A stretch of 64,000 nt of DNA from Oscillospiraceae bacterium MB24-C1 (GCA_030913685.1 CP133187.1:2732001-2796000); one strand, 5' to 3'; positions 44,531-53,526 are shown, counted from the stretch's first letter. Notes: a model not told the origin generated them from the letters alone. Program-made: numbers and translations.

Positions 44531-45220
44531 ATGAGTAATTATAAACCTTTACCTGAGTTGATTGACAATGAACTTGTGGCACGCGCCGCCGCATTTGGTA
44601 CAGCTCAGCTTTGCGACGGAATGAAGAGCCTGGGAATAGAGCGCGACGGCTGCATGGATTATAATATCATGCCGATTACGCCAGGTGTGAAAATGGCAGG
44701 AACTGCCTGCACAGTTGAAACGCAAGACGGGGACAACTTTCCGATACATGTCGCCATCTATCAGGGCAAGCCCGGCTACGTCATGGTTATCGACGGCAAA
44801 TCCTACTATGACCGCGCTTACATGGGCGATCTAATGGGCGGTGCCGCCAAGGCAATTGGACTTGAAGGCATTGTAGTGGATGGCTGCATCCGCGACCGGA
44901 TTGGGCTGACCGAAATGGGTCTCAATATTTTTTCACGGGGTTATATGCAGCGTGGCCCCTCGAAAAAAGGCCCCGGCAAAATTAACGAACCGGTATGCTG
45001 CGGCGGCGTTACGGTCAACCCGGGTGATCTTGTGGTCGGTGATTGCGACGGGGTAACGGTTGTACCGCGCGACCGAATTGAGGAAGTCTTGGCACTTGCC
45101 GCAAAGAAGGATGATTACGAGCAAAAACGCCGCGAAGCGATATCGGAGTATACCCGTTGCCGCGAGGCCGGTTTTCCACTGCCGGATCTGACCCCTGATT
45201 GGGTTAAGGCAATGCTGTAA
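44531..45220 (+). CDS. RraA-type aldolase (HMG/CHA aldolase-like), set 1
   Basis: The 229-residue protein has the RraA fold signature: GLEGIVVDGCIRDRIGLTEM and a C-terminal GDLVVGDCDGVTVVP. Members of this family include the divalent-metal-dependent 4-hydroxy-4-methyl-2-oxoglutarate/4-carboxy-4-hydroxy-2-oxoadipate aldolase (LigK/GalC-like), which releases pyruvate. The Arg-Asp pair after VVDGC and the GDxDG motif correspond to substrate and metal binding. Because a GalB-like hydratase is in the same operon, a CHA-type aldolase role is favoured over RNase E inhibition, for which there is no partner here. It closes the operon. Confidence 0.82.
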   Translation: MSNYKPLPELIDNELVARAAAFGTAQLCDGMKSLGIERDGCMDYNIMPITPGVKMAGTACTVETQDGDNFPIHVAIYQGKPGYVMVIDGKSYYDRAYMGDLMGGAAKAIGLEGIVVDGCIRDRIGLTEMGLNIFSRGYMQRGPSKKGPGKINEPVCCGGVTVNPGDLVVGDCDGVTVVPRDRIEEVLALAAKKDDYEQKRREAISEYTRCREAGFPLPDLTPDWVKAML

Positions 45221-45548
45221 TCGTCAGACGCCATAACTTGGATCAATAACATAAAGAGAAGGCGCCCTATTTGTTTTCAGTACACTTACTGTTTACAAAT
45301 GGGGCGCCATTAAGTGCTTCGGAGGTTTCCTACTCAATTCAACATCCTCTCTTCCTACGTCTGTTCTTTTGTTACCTACAGAGGAATATTGCCGCGAAAT
45401 CTGCTTGACTGGAGGAAAGAAAAGCCTTAGGTTATATATGTAGGGCGAAATGATATAAGTAAACGCATTGGGCGGTATACTATTCTGTGGCGGGTACATT
45501 GAAAGAGGAAAACAGATTAATTGTCAATAGAAAAATGAGAGGTGCAAA
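45221..45548 (+). terminator. operon end hairpin (45261-45308) and short intergenic region
   Basis: GGCGCCCTATTTGT (45261-45274) pairs with ACAAATGGGGCGCC (45295-45308) with one T-G pair, but no T-run follows. The remaining ~240 bases before msrAB contain no gene; TATACT at 45476 lacks a convincing -35. Confidence 0.5.
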
Positions 45549-46502
45549 ATGTCATCAGAAATTTATCTCGCTGGTGGTTGTTTTTGGGGAATGGAAAAAT
45601 ATCTTGCCGCTATCAATGGCGTTCAGGCAACAAAAGTGGGTTATGCCAATGGAAACACTGAGAATCCCACTTATGATGAGGTTTGTCATCAAAACACAGG
45701 GCATTCCGAAACGGTATATGTAATCTATGATGCCAAGATTCTTCCGCTTGAATTTCTGCTAGAATTATATTATCAAGCAATTGATCCGGTTTCGTACAAC
45801 CGTCAAGGTGGCGATATTGGAGCACAATATCGAACCGGTATATACTACGTCAACGAAGAAGAACGCTCAGTGATTGAAAACTCTATTACACGGCTTCAAA
45901 GCCGTTATAGCAAGCCTATTGCCATTGAAGTCATGCCGCTTCGCAATTTCACCCCTGCGGAAGAATATCACCAAAATTATCTGAATAAAAATCCGGGAGG
46001 ATATTGTCATATCGGGAAGGATCAGTTTGAAAAAGCGGCAAAAGCGTTAGTGAATCCTGCCGACTACCTTGTTCCGAATATTGACAGCTTACGCAAAAAG
46101 CTGACGCCTACTCAGTATGAGGTTACGCAGCATAGCGCCACCGAACCAGCATTTCAAAACGAATTTTATCAGACCTTTACGCCCGGTATTTATGTAGATG
46201 TCACCACAGGGGAACCTTTATTTTCTTCGAATAATAAGTTTGAATCTGGCTGTGGCTGGCCTAGCTTTTCAAAGCCAATTGATCCCAATGTTATTCGCGA
46301 GAAATCAGACAGCTCACATGGTATGATGCGCACTGAGGTGAGAAGCCGGGCTGGTGACGCACATTTGGGACATGTGTTTCACGATGGTCCGGAAGAATTG
46401 GGTGGGTTGCGTTACTGTATCAATAGTGCATCACTACGGTTCATTCCTAAAAAAGATATGGAGCGCGAAGGATATGGATATCTACTAAGTCTGATAGATT
46501 GA
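45549..46502 (+). CDS. msrAB: fused peptide methionine sulfoxide reductase MsrA-MsrB
   Basis: The 317-residue enzyme repairs methionine sulfoxide of both stereochemistries. The MsrA part (1-160) has the catalytic [14 protein letters not shown] and an HxxGDIGxQYR-like region ([16 protein letters not shown]). The MsrB part (175-317) has [25 protein letters not shown] and the catalytic Cys in [11 protein letters not shown]. The zinc-type CxxC pairs of some MsrB proteins are absent. The enzyme is cytoplasmic, without a signal peptide. The ATG has AGAGGTG upstream. It is a single-gene unit closed by a terminator. An oxidative-stress enzyme fits with the neighbouring multicopper oxidase region, but the distance is 8 kb. 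Confidence 0.95.
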   Translation: MSSEIYLAGGCFWGMEKYLAAINGVQATKVGYANGNTENPTYDEVCHQNTGHSETVYVIYDAKILPLEFLLELYYQAIDPVSYNRQGGDIGAQYRTGIYYVNEEERSVIENSITRLQSRYSKPIAIEVMPLRNFTPAEEYHQNYLNKNPGGYCHIGKDQFEKAAKALVNPADYLVPNIDSLRKKLTPTQYEVTQHSATEPAFQNEFYQTFTPGIYVDVTTGEPLFSSNNKFESGCGWPSFSKPIDPNVIREKSDSSHGMMRTEVRSRAGDAHLGHVFHDGPEELGGLRYCINSASLRFIPKKDMEREGYGYLLSLID

Positions 46503-46568
46503 GTGGGCATAAACTCATATGATCCATCCAATTTAAATGAGAGGTTTTAATCAAACCTTTTATATAGT

Positions 46569-46610
46569 GAAGCGCTACTTGAAGAAAAGTTCAAGTAGCG
46601 CTTCGTTTTA
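46569..46610 (+). terminator. terminator of msrAB
   Basis: GAAGCGCTACTTGAA pairs perfectly with TTCAAGTAGCGCTTC around a 6-base loop, followed by GTTTTATTAG. No gene was seen from here to the minus-strand gene ending at 46894. Confidence 0.85.
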
Positions 46611-46893
46611 TTAGATTCCCAATTTATAGATTATATTACAGCCCCCATGTTCTTTATAAAGTAACTGTCCGTGAATAGTCTACCGTGACCCTTCACCAAA
46701 AATGACGATGTAATCAACATTTTCATATCGTCTCTCATGACATCAACGGGGGTTCATGAATGTATAAGGCCGCTTAGAATACATAGCTTAGCGCCAGAAT
46801 GCTTGCATTTTAATTTCTGTTGTTGGTAATACACTCAATCGGATATGCTTCATAACTAGAAAACAGAAAAAACTGAAAACGGAAGCGACGTGA

Positions 46894-47616
46894 TTAAATA
46901 TTGTACATTTCGGTGTAGCTGCCAAACTGGGGAACCTCCTGACCGGCGCTGGCGAAGCGGTTTTTGGTCGTACTCTGGTGCTTTGTTGAATAGGCGGCAA
47001 AATCCGACTCCATCAGCTCAAATGTCTTGTCTTCGGCAGCCTTCTTTTTGATGGCGACATTGGCAACCGCCTCGGCATCCTGTCGATGGATTACAACGAT
47101 GCCGTCGGCATCGCCGACCAGAATGTCTCCTGGGAAGACAACCTGGCCACCGCAGGCGATAGGAGTATTAATCTCACCGGGGCCGAACTTAAACGGACCC
47201 TGTGGGGTGATGCCTTTGGCGTAAACGGCTATCGGAAGCACTTTGATTCCATCAAGATCACGTAGGCAGCCATCGACTACGATACCGGCCAGCCCCTTCT
47301 TGGCAGCAAACCGGACCATGATCTCTCCGGCAAGGGAACGGTTACAGCCGCTGCCACCATCTACAACAATCACATCGCCCGGTTGAGCCATGTCCAGCGC
47401 CTGATGAAAGAACAGATTGTCACCAATAGGCGCTTTAACAGTGATGGCGGTTCCCAGCAGAGGAACGTTATTTAAAGGTCTGATATAGTCGTGCATGCAG
47501 AACAGACGGTTCATCTCATCATTAATATTGCTAGAGGGCAAACCTCTAAACAGCTCGACTATTTTCGGGTCTGGACGCTCAACCTTTGTAAAGATTCTGT
47601 TTCCAATACTTATCAT
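46894..47616 (-). CDS. RraA-type aldolase-like protein, set 2
   Basis: The 240-residue protein has the same fold markers as the set 1 aldolase: VVDGCLRDLDGIKVLP and GDILVGDADGIVVI, preceded by GDVIVVDGGSGCN. The middle differs from set 1 (GPGEINTPIACGGQVVFPGD), so it is a paralogue. The likely reaction is a pyruvate- or oxaloacetate-releasing aldol cleavage, but the substrate is unknown. The start ATG overlaps the stop of the dehydrogenase gene (ATGA), so they are translationally coupled. It is the last gene of the set 2 operon. A role as RNase E inhibitor is not supported. Confidence 0.8.
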   Translation of the reverse strand: MISIGNRIFTKVERPDPKIVELFRGLPSSNINDEMNRLFCMHDYIRPLNNVPLLGTAITVKAPIGDNLFFHQALDMAQPGDVIVVDGGSGCNRSLAGEIMVRFAAKKGLAGIVVDGCLRDLDGIKVLPIAVYAKGITPQGPFKFGPGEINTPIACGGQVVFPGDILVGDADGIVVIHRQDAEAVANVAIKKKAAEDKTFELMESDFAAYSTKHQSTTKNRFASAGQEVPQFGSYTEMYNI

Positions 47617-48611
47617 TTAGTTTCCTCAATTCTATTAAAGTTTATAAACTCCCTGTTGACAATCTCACGCATCTCACGACTGCCGAAAGCGTCGTACCGT
47701 GCGATGCAGTCCATGCAGATGGCTGCCATATTGATATCGTTGTCCACTGTGTTGCCAGCACAGTGTGGCGTGGCGGTAACACAATCGAGTTTGAGCAACT
47801 CGGCATCCTTTGAAAGTGGCTCCTGCGTAAAGGTATCAAGACCAGCACCCAGAATTCGTCCCTCGCGCAGCGCTTCAACCAAATCGCTTTCGTCAATAAT
47901 GCCGCCGCGTGAAGTGTTGATGATACAAGCAGTGGGCTTCATCAACCCAATCTTCTCCTTGCTAATCATCCCTTTGGTAGATTCCAGTAGTGGAACATGA
48001 ATGCTGATGATGTCGGATTGAGCCAGCAGCATATCAAAATCGGTGTAGGTGACGCCAAGGAATTTCTCCTGTTCCTCGTCCAAGCGAACGATATCATAGT
48101 AAAGAACCTGCGCTTCAAAGCCATTACGCACGATATCGGCCACCTTGCGGGCAATGTTGCCAATGCCGATAAGACCCACCGTCTTACCGTGGAGCAGATA
48201 GGAGCGGGTGGAATACTGCTCTCTGGCCCACTCACCCGTCTTCATCTTGGCGTTAAGCGCAATCACATTGCGAAGGACATCTAGCATCAGGGTAACGGTC
48301 ATCTCGGCAACCGGTATGCTGTTACCGCCGACACAAATACCAACGGGGATGCCGCGTTCTCCGGCGGCCTTGACATCTATCTTGTCATATCCGACCCCCC
48401 ATTTTTGAATCCATTTAATACGGGGAGAGGCGTCCATAATCTTGGCATCAACCACACCTCCGCGGTTAACCATATAATCTGCGTCCGCCAAAGCGGAGAG
48501 ATCTCCACTCGCCGCGACATGATAGGTTTCGAAGCCCTTCGGACATTTGCTACTCAATGCCGTGAGCATGTTGTCACTAAAGGCTCCGTATAATGCGATT
48601 TTTTTGCTCAT
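47613..48611 (-). CDS. D-2-hydroxyacid dehydrogenase (SerA-like), set 2
   Basis: The 332-residue enzyme has the D-isomer-specific 2-hydroxyacid dehydrogenase layout. A substrate-binding half (IKWIQKWGVGYDKIDV) is followed by the NAD-binding segment VGLIGIGNIARKVAD, then the catalytic Arg in NTSRGGIID, with Glu in TFTQEPLS and His in TATPHCAGNT. The relay is complete. Probable role: oxidation of a D-hydroxyacid or reduction of a 2-oxoacid in the pathway fed by the adjacent TTT. I chose the ATG at 48611 with GAGGTG nine bases upstream. The tctA gene lies 13 bases before it. Confidence 0.88.
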   Translation of the reverse strand: MSKKIALYGAFSDNMLTALSSKCPKGFETYHVAASGDLSALADADYMVNRGGVVDAKIMDASPRIKWIQKWGVGYDKIDVKAAGERGIPVGICVGGNSIPVAEMTVTLMLDVLRNVIALNAKMKTGEWAREQYSTRSYLLHGKTVGLIGIGNIARKVADIVRNGFEAQVLYYDIVRLDEEQEKFLGVTYTDFDMLLAQSDIISIHVPLLESTKGMISKEKIGLMKPTACIINTSRGGIIDESDLVEALREGRILGAGLDTFTQEPLSKDAELLKLDCVTATPHCAGNTVDNDINMAAICMDCIARYDAFGSREMREIVNREFINFNRIEETK

Positions 48612-48624
48612 GTTGGGTTGCACC

Positions 48625-50157
48625 TCATTTGGTTACATTTTCCTTGGATTTCCTATCCACATAGGACATGATTATCGGCGAAAAAAGGGATATTCCAATT
48701 AGCAAGGTAAGCACGATGCTGATTGGACGGCTGAGGAAGTAGCTTAACATACCGCCTTTGGCATTGGCTAGTATAACTGCACGCCGCCAGTTGTTTTCAC
48801 AAATGCCAGAAAGGACCATGCCCAAAATCATGGGGGGCGCAGCAAAGCCGCAGCGCTTGAGAATAAAGCCAAACAAACCAAATACAACCATAACGCCGAC
48901 ATCGAACATATTGTTACGAATGGCATAAGTGCCAATGACACACAGCGCGGTAATGACCGGCCCCAAATAGCCCATTGGGACCGAACTGACACGGGCAATA
49001 TAACGCGCGGCGAACAATCCAATGATGCCCATGAGAATGTTGGCTATCAGGAAGCCGAGCATGATGGCATAAGTAGTGTCGGCGTATTTGGTAAACATGG
49101 CGGCACCGGGGGTCAGGCCATGAATCATCATACCGCCGAGTAAAATGGCCGCCACCGAACTGCCGGGCAGACCGAGGGTGATCAGTGGTATTAAAGCGCC
49201 GCCGGTGGCGGCGTTGTTACCGGTTTCGCAAGAAGCCACGCCTTCCAAAGAGCCGTGACCGAACTTTTCAGGATGCTTAGAAAACTTCTTGCCCATGCTA
49301 TAACAAATCCATGAGGAGATGCCTGCACCGGCAGCGGGTACGATACCGACAATGGTGCCGACGACCGAGCAGCGCGTAATGGTTGGGAAGAGCGTTTTCA
49401 TTTCTTTCCAAGGGGGAAGTGCTCGGCTGTTCTTTAAGTTTTCCTCATCTTCAATAACCGAACCTTTCTTACCGTGATGCACATCCCAAGCTAGAGACAT
49501 GACCTGAGAAATCGAAAAAAGGCCGATCAGGGCAGGAACAAAATTGATACCATCCTCGAGTTGGATCACGCCTAGAGTCATACGAGGGAAACCGGTAATG
49601 GCGTCGAGGCCGACGCAGCCGAGAATTAAGCCCAAAATACCGGAAAACAGGCCTTTGACAACCGAATCACCTGCAAGGCTAGCAATGACGGTAAGACCGA
49701 AAACAGACAAAAGGAAGTACTCAAGGACAGAAAACTTTAGTGAGAGAGCGCCGAGCGCAGGGGCGATAAGTAACATTGCTATGGCGCTAACAATGCCACC
49801 CAAGGCGGAGCTGAAGGTTGCCACACCCATGGCCTCCATTCCGCGGCCTTGTTTGGTCAGTTGGAAGCCGTCTATGGCGGTTGCGGCTGAAGCGGGAGTG
49901 CCGGGGGTATGGCAAAGGATAGCCGTGATCGAGCCACCATAGATGGCTGAGGTGTACATTGCAACAAGCATGCTCAGAGCAGCCACGGGGCTCATGCCAT
50001 AGGTAATGGGAATCAGCAGTGAAACGCCCATGGCGGCAGAAAACCCAGGCAGTGCACCGATAATCATGCCACCTGCTGTGCCGGCAATTAGGGCAATGAT
50101 GGTATCCACGCCGATCAAGGTCTGAAAGCCGGCGATAATATTAGCGAAATCTACCAT
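48625..50157 (-). CDS. tctA: TTT large permease subunit, set 2
   Basis: The 510-residue protein is a full-length TctA with the expected ~12 membrane helices. The first repeat reads GALPGFSAAMGVSLLIPITY with GTPASAATAIDG. The second reads GIVPAAGAGISSWICYSM, followed by GLPGSSVAAILLGGMMIHGL. Between them, FGHGSLEGVASCETGNNAAT is the connecting block that is missing from the set 1 protein. It transports a carboxylate with a proton or sodium gradient. It has AAAGGAG about 10 bases upstream of the ATG. It is in one operon with tctC, tctB, the dehydrogenase and the aldolase. Confidence 0.95.
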   Translation of the reverse strand: MVDFANIIAGFQTLIGVDTIIALIAGTAGGMIIGALPGFSAAMGVSLLIPITYGMSPVAALSMLVAMYTSAIYGGSITAILCHTPGTPASAATAIDGFQLTKQGRGMEAMGVATFSSALGGIVSAIAMLLIAPALGALSLKFSVLEYFLLSVFGLTVIASLAGDSVVKGLFSGILGLILGCVGLDAITGFPRMTLGVIQLEDGINFVPALIGLFSISQVMSLAWDVHHGKKGSVIEDEENLKNSRALPPWKEMKTLFPTITRCSVVGTIVGIVPAAGAGISSWICYSMGKKFSKHPEKFGHGSLEGVASCETGNNAATGGALIPLITLGLPGSSVAAILLGGMMIHGLTPGAAMFTKYADTTYAIMLGFLIANILMGIIGLFAARYIARVSSVPMGYLGPVITALCVIGTYAIRNNMFDVGVMVVFGLFGFILKRCGFAAPPMILGMVLSGICENNWRRAVILANAKGGMLSYFLSRPISIVLTLLIGISLFSPIIMSYVDRKSKENVTK

Positions 50158-50181
50158 ATTTCATGTTCTCCTTTCCACGCA

Positions 50182-50646
50182 TCACAGCAATTGGCCCAGC
50201 ATGCCAAAACCATCCACAGATACGTTTAGCATACGGACAAACACGAAATAAATCAGTAGCAAATAAGTGATGTCGATGGTGATGATAATAGGCCATGAAG
50301 TGCGCTTCATAAATCGCATCAACACGATGATCATAACACCGGTAGCCAGAAAATAACCAACCGCCATGAACAACACGAAATACAGTACCACAAATCCCCA
50401 GGTGATCAGAGGAATTTTCAGCGCATCTAAAGTCAGAGCCTTTGCGCCCTGCGCTTCGACAGGCAACTTACTTTTATTTAAGCCACGATAAATGATCAGA
50501 ATGGATAATACTGTCAGTATTCCGCCCAATAGACGAGGCATCATAGCCGCATCAGGGGACAGGTTCATATTCAGTGCAAAAATAAGCAGGCATAGCGCCA
50601 AACAGACAAGACCTATGTAAACGTCTTGATGGAGTTGTTTCTTCAC
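50182..50646 (-). CDS. tctB: TTT small permease subunit, set 2
   Basis: The 154-residue product has four hydrophobic segments, starting VYIGLVCLALCLLIFALNM and followed by DAAMMPRLLGGILTVLSIL, the family's conserved MPRLLG-type block. It pairs with TctA to form the membrane part of the transporter. The start is taken as GTG 50646, eight bases after AAAGGAG; the TTG at 50649 is only five bases from that site. It follows tctC after a hairpin (50667-50698) and precedes tctA by 24 bases. Confidence 0.87.
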   Translation of the reverse strand: MKKQLHQDVYIGLVCLALCLLIFALNMNLSPDAAMMPRLLGGILTVLSILIIYRGLNKSKLPVEAQGAKALTLDALKIPLITWGFVVLYFVLFMAVGYFLATGVMIIVLMRFMKRTSWPIIITIDITYLLLIYFVFVRMLNVSVDGFGMLGQLL

Positions 50647-50666
50647 CAAATGTACTCCTTTCCTGT

Positions 50667-50698
50667 TGGAGCACCGAGCTGCTTAACTCGGCGCTCCA
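50667..50698 (-). other. intercistronic hairpin after tctC, set 2
   Basis: TGGAGCxCCGAG and CTCGGxGCTCCA pair with one mismatch around an 8-base loop. There is no U-tract. It is placed like the set 1 hairpin at 41954. Confidence 0.6.
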
Positions 50699-50723
50699 CA
50701 ATGGGTCATTGAATATCCAGTGC

Positions 50724-51749
50724 TTATTTCTGCACTTTCCAAAGCTCTAGGCGGCTATCTAGCTGATCCATCAGCAAGTTGTAATACTCTTCGCCGGTGT
50801 AGAGCTCAAGCTGGGCGCCCATGGCGGCCATATTCTTTTGATAATCGGGGTCATTAAAAGATTTGATTAAAGCATTGGTCATCTTCTCTACGATAGCGGG
50901 GTCAACACCCTTCATGTAGGCGTAACCACGGGCGGAAAAGGACACATAGTCATCCACACCGATCTCAATAGCGGTAGGTACGTCGGGTAGGTACTCGGAA
51001 CGCTCGGGAGCAAAAACTACGATGGGGCGATAGCCGTTTTCTTCGGCTTCCATTACATCGCCGACATTGGCAGAGAGAATGTCGGTCTCACCAGCTAAAA
51101 ACATGGTTGTGGCGTCGCTGGCGCCGTCGACTGGGATAACAGTAAGCTGGCTGCCGTGCTTTTGTTCAAGGAATTTGGCAACGGTGGCATCGCCGCTGGT
51201 AATACTGGAAGTAGCAGAGGCTAGGATTAAGGGATTGTTCTTGGCGTATTCGATTAACGAAGAATAATCGGTGAAGCGGGTTTCGTCGCTGCGAATAGCC
51301 AGAACCTGATAGTCTACAACATGGTTGGCTAACAGTTCAAAATCTTCGATGGTTTTTTCGCGGGGATTGGTCGCATCATAGTGACCATACAAAGCCGACA
51401 GGTTCACTAGAGCAAAGGTATATCCGTCTGGATCGGTATTCTGCAAAAGCTGATTCCACGCAAGCCAGCTACCGCTGCCGGGGACGTTCTCGACTACCAC
51501 GGGTACGCCTAGCTCTTTCTTCAGAGCCTCAGCCAGATAGCGGCTACCCAGGTCGGACGAGCCACCAGCAGAATAACCACAGAGCAGGGTAATGGCCTTG
51601 TTGGGCCATTCACCATTGGAAGCCGTGGCGGGGCTTGCCGTTGCGCTGGAATCAGATTGACCGGCGCTTGGGGCGCTGCTTTGGCTGCCACAAGCCGCAA
51701 GAGAAACGGCAATTGCCAGAACCAAAAGGACTGAGATTGCTTTTTTCAT
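50724..51749 (-). CDS. tctC: TTT solute-binding lipoprotein, set 2
   Basis: The 341-residue protein has a lipoprotein signal (MKKAISVLLVLAIAVSLAAC, Cys20), a Ser/Ala-rich linker and the Bug-family block NKAITLLCGYSAGGSSDLGS, followed by VVVENVPGSGSWLAW. It binds a carboxylate outside the membrane; the mature domain differs from set 1 and set 3. GGAGG precedes the ATG. It leads the set 2 operon, directly downstream of the operators at 51825-51859, so its transcription is probably repressed by the LacI-family protein at 51931. Confidence 0.9.
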   Translation of the reverse strand: MKKAISVLLVLAIAVSLAACGSQSSAPSAGQSDSSATASPATASNGEWPNKAITLLCGYSAGGSSDLGSRYLAEALKKELGVPVVVENVPGSGSWLAWNQLLQNTDPDGYTFALVNLSALYGHYDATNPREKTIEDFELLANHVVDYQVLAIRSDETRFTDYSSLIEYAKNNPLILASATSSITSGDATVAKFLEQKHGSQLTVIPVDGASDATTMFLAGETDILSANVGDVMEAEENGYRPIVVFAPERSEYLPDVPTAIEIGVDDYVSFSARGYAYMKGVDPAIVEKMTNALIKSFNDPDYQKNMAAMGAQLELYTGEEYYNLLMDQLDSRLELWKVQK

Positions 51750-51824
51750 GTCTTTTCCTCCTATTTACTTAGATTATCCAACCTATAAGCGCAATGTGCT
51801 TATAATTGAAAACTGAATTTAAGG

Positions 51825-51859
51825 TTTAGTTAACCGGTTTTGTTTACCGGTTAACTAAA
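51825..51859 (-). promoter_or_regulatory. double LacI-type operator in front of set 2
   Basis: TTTAGTTAACCGGT (51825-51838) and ACCGGTTAACTAAA (51846-51859) form a perfect 14-base inverted repeat separated by TTTGTTT. It contains two copies of a GTTnACCGGTT-like LacI half-site pair in opposite orientations. A TTGACA lies directly upstream on the minus strand (51866-51861). The core TTTTGTTTACCGGTT occurs again before the regulator gene. Confidence 0.7.
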
Positions 51860-51930
51860 TTGTCAAAAGAGAAGGATGGAAAGCCCATCCTTCGTTCTGC
51901 AACAAATATACCTAGAGAAAGTAGAGAGAA

Positions 51931-52947
51931 TTATAACATCTTCAGGTTGGTGGAATTGCGAAAAAATAGACTTCCCTGCAGCGCAGTACCTCCTTGACTT
52001 GGCTGGTGTTCCCGCAGACTTTCCATCATTTTTTCCGCTGCCATAATCCCCATGCGATCCATCGGTTGGCGAATAGCTGAAATACCCGGATAAACCAGCT
52101 CTGACCAACCGACAGCGTCATAACCGCAAACCCCCAATTCATGGGGAATCCTGATCTTTCGCTGTTCCAGCTCTTGAAGAACCAGAAAGAGAGTGTGTGT
52201 ATTAACTGCCATGATTGCCTTGCGCTGACCGGGATACTGATGTAGAAAAACATCGAGTGCATCCCCAACAGCAGGATTGTCCCGTCCCACCAGAACAACC
52301 GACTCCTCATCCGTCATACCAAAAAGCTCCTGGGCGGTCTGGGCGAAAACATCGCCCATCCACTTTTTATGAAAATTACGGACATCCAAAAGAAAGCGAC
52401 TCTTTTCAAATCCTTGTTCCTTAAGATGATACAACATATTTCGAATCAGCTCATCATGCTTGACATAGACGCAGCCGTATGACCACTCAGCCAGTTGCCG
52501 CGTACAGAGAACGACAGGAATCCCGCGTTCGCATATCTCGTTATAACGGGTAACCGAATTTTCGCAAGGGATAATGATAAGCCCTTCCACCTGCTGGTTG
52601 AGACAGAGCTGGATCGCCATCTGCTCGGTCTTCTGATCGTCGTTGCTGCAGTAAACAATCGTACCATAACCGTTTTTGGAACAGATATCATTAATCCCCG
52701 TGACCGTCTGTGCACCTACCTGATAGCGCAGTGTGTTAACGATAACGCCAATCATCCCACTTTTTTTTGATTTTAAGGTGCGCGCAACGTTATTGGGAAC
52801 ATAGTCATATTCCTTAATGATTTGCTCGATTCGGGAACGCGTCTCCGCGGACATATAATTGTAATTACCGTTTAAATAGCGGGAAATAGTAGTCTTAGAT
52901 ACCTTCGCAGACTTAGCAATATCTGAAATTGTAATTCTCCCCGCCAT
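51931..52947 (-). CDS. LacI family transcriptional regulator
   Basis: The 338-residue repressor has a LacI helix-turn-helix (ITISDIAKSAKVSKTTISRY) with the hinge block NVARTLKSKKSGMIGVIV, and a periplasmic-binding-protein-like effector domain with PVVLCTRQ and VCGYDAVGWSELVYPGISAI. It is encoded just upstream of tctC on the same strand, so it may also be transcribed into the transporter operon. Two matching operator regions exist, before tctC and before its own gene, supporting regulation of set 2 and autoregulation. The effector is presumably the transported acid or a metabolite of it. The ATG has GGGAGG upstream. Confidence 0.93.
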   Translation of the reverse strand: MAGRITISDIAKSAKVSKTTISRYLNGNYNYMSAETRSRIEQIIKEYDYVPNNVARTLKSKKSGMIGVIVNTLRYQVGAQTVTGINDICSKNGYGTIVYCSNDDQKTEQMAIQLCLNQQVEGLIIIPCENSVTRYNEICERGIPVVLCTRQLAEWSYGCVYVKHDELIRNMLYHLKEQGFEKSRFLLDVRNFHKKWMGDVFAQTAQELFGMTDEESVVLVGRDNPAVGDALDVFLHQYPGQRKAIMAVNTHTLFLVLQELEQRKIRIPHELGVCGYDAVGWSELVYPGISAIRQPMDRMGIMAAEKMMESLREHQPSQGGTALQGSLFFRNSTNLKML

Positions 52948-52975
52948 GTTTACACCTCCCTTGTGTATCGATTTT

Positions 52976-52988
52976 GTTTACCGGTTTC
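52976..52988 (-). promoter_or_regulatory. LacI-type operator before the lacI-like gene
   Basis: GTTTACCGGTTTC at this position shares the 15-base core TTTTGTTTACCGGTT with 51838-51852, consistent with autoregulation. Confidence 0.6.
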
Positions 52989-52989
52989 T

Positions 52990-53526
52990 ATTTTAAATTA
53001 CCAAATGATTCCGCTAAAGTCAATGCGGCTTTATTACAAAATAATTTATCAATTTTTTAGCATTATGAATAAAAGGTAAGTCCATCCGCATTTTACAGTA
53101 AAAGAAAAGTTGCCCGCCACATCTGGCTAACTACATAGAAAAGTCAGAACATATTTGGTATTCGCTCAGAGAAAAAAGAAGTCATCTAATCCATGCAAAA
53201 TCGCACCATTAAGCATGTTTTTTCGGATGTTAAGGCAGCAAAAACGGCCACTACATTGTGTTTTGATAACGACCAGCAATTTATCAATGAGGTGATTTGG
53301 TCACCAACCGAGTATTAACTTTTACATATGGGGCAACATAAAATTTGTTGATTATCATCTTTTGCGCCGTTATTTAATGTAGTGTGAATATTCATGGCAA
53401 TTTGCGAAAAGAAATTTAAAGACAGGATTGAAGACCTGACAGATACCACATACTCTAATCACCTTTATAATGTTTGCTGACCAGTGCTGCAAAACATTTA
53501 AAAAGGTAGAGGAAGATGCAATTATA
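52990..53526 (+). other. intergenic region before the orphan tctC
   Basis: About 540 bases without a gene I can support. GGTGA-TTTGG-TCACC is a small palindrome near 53290-53305. A candidate promoter is TTGAAG (53428-53433), 17 bases, TACTCT (53451-53456), with a TATAAT at 53466 lacking a good -35. Confidence 0.35.

Noticed and set aside
44531-47616. RraA proteins as RNase E regulators
   Set aside because: Both lie in transporter-enzyme operons, and the family's metal-dependent aldolase branch fits the context; RNase E inhibition is a gammaproteobacterial role.
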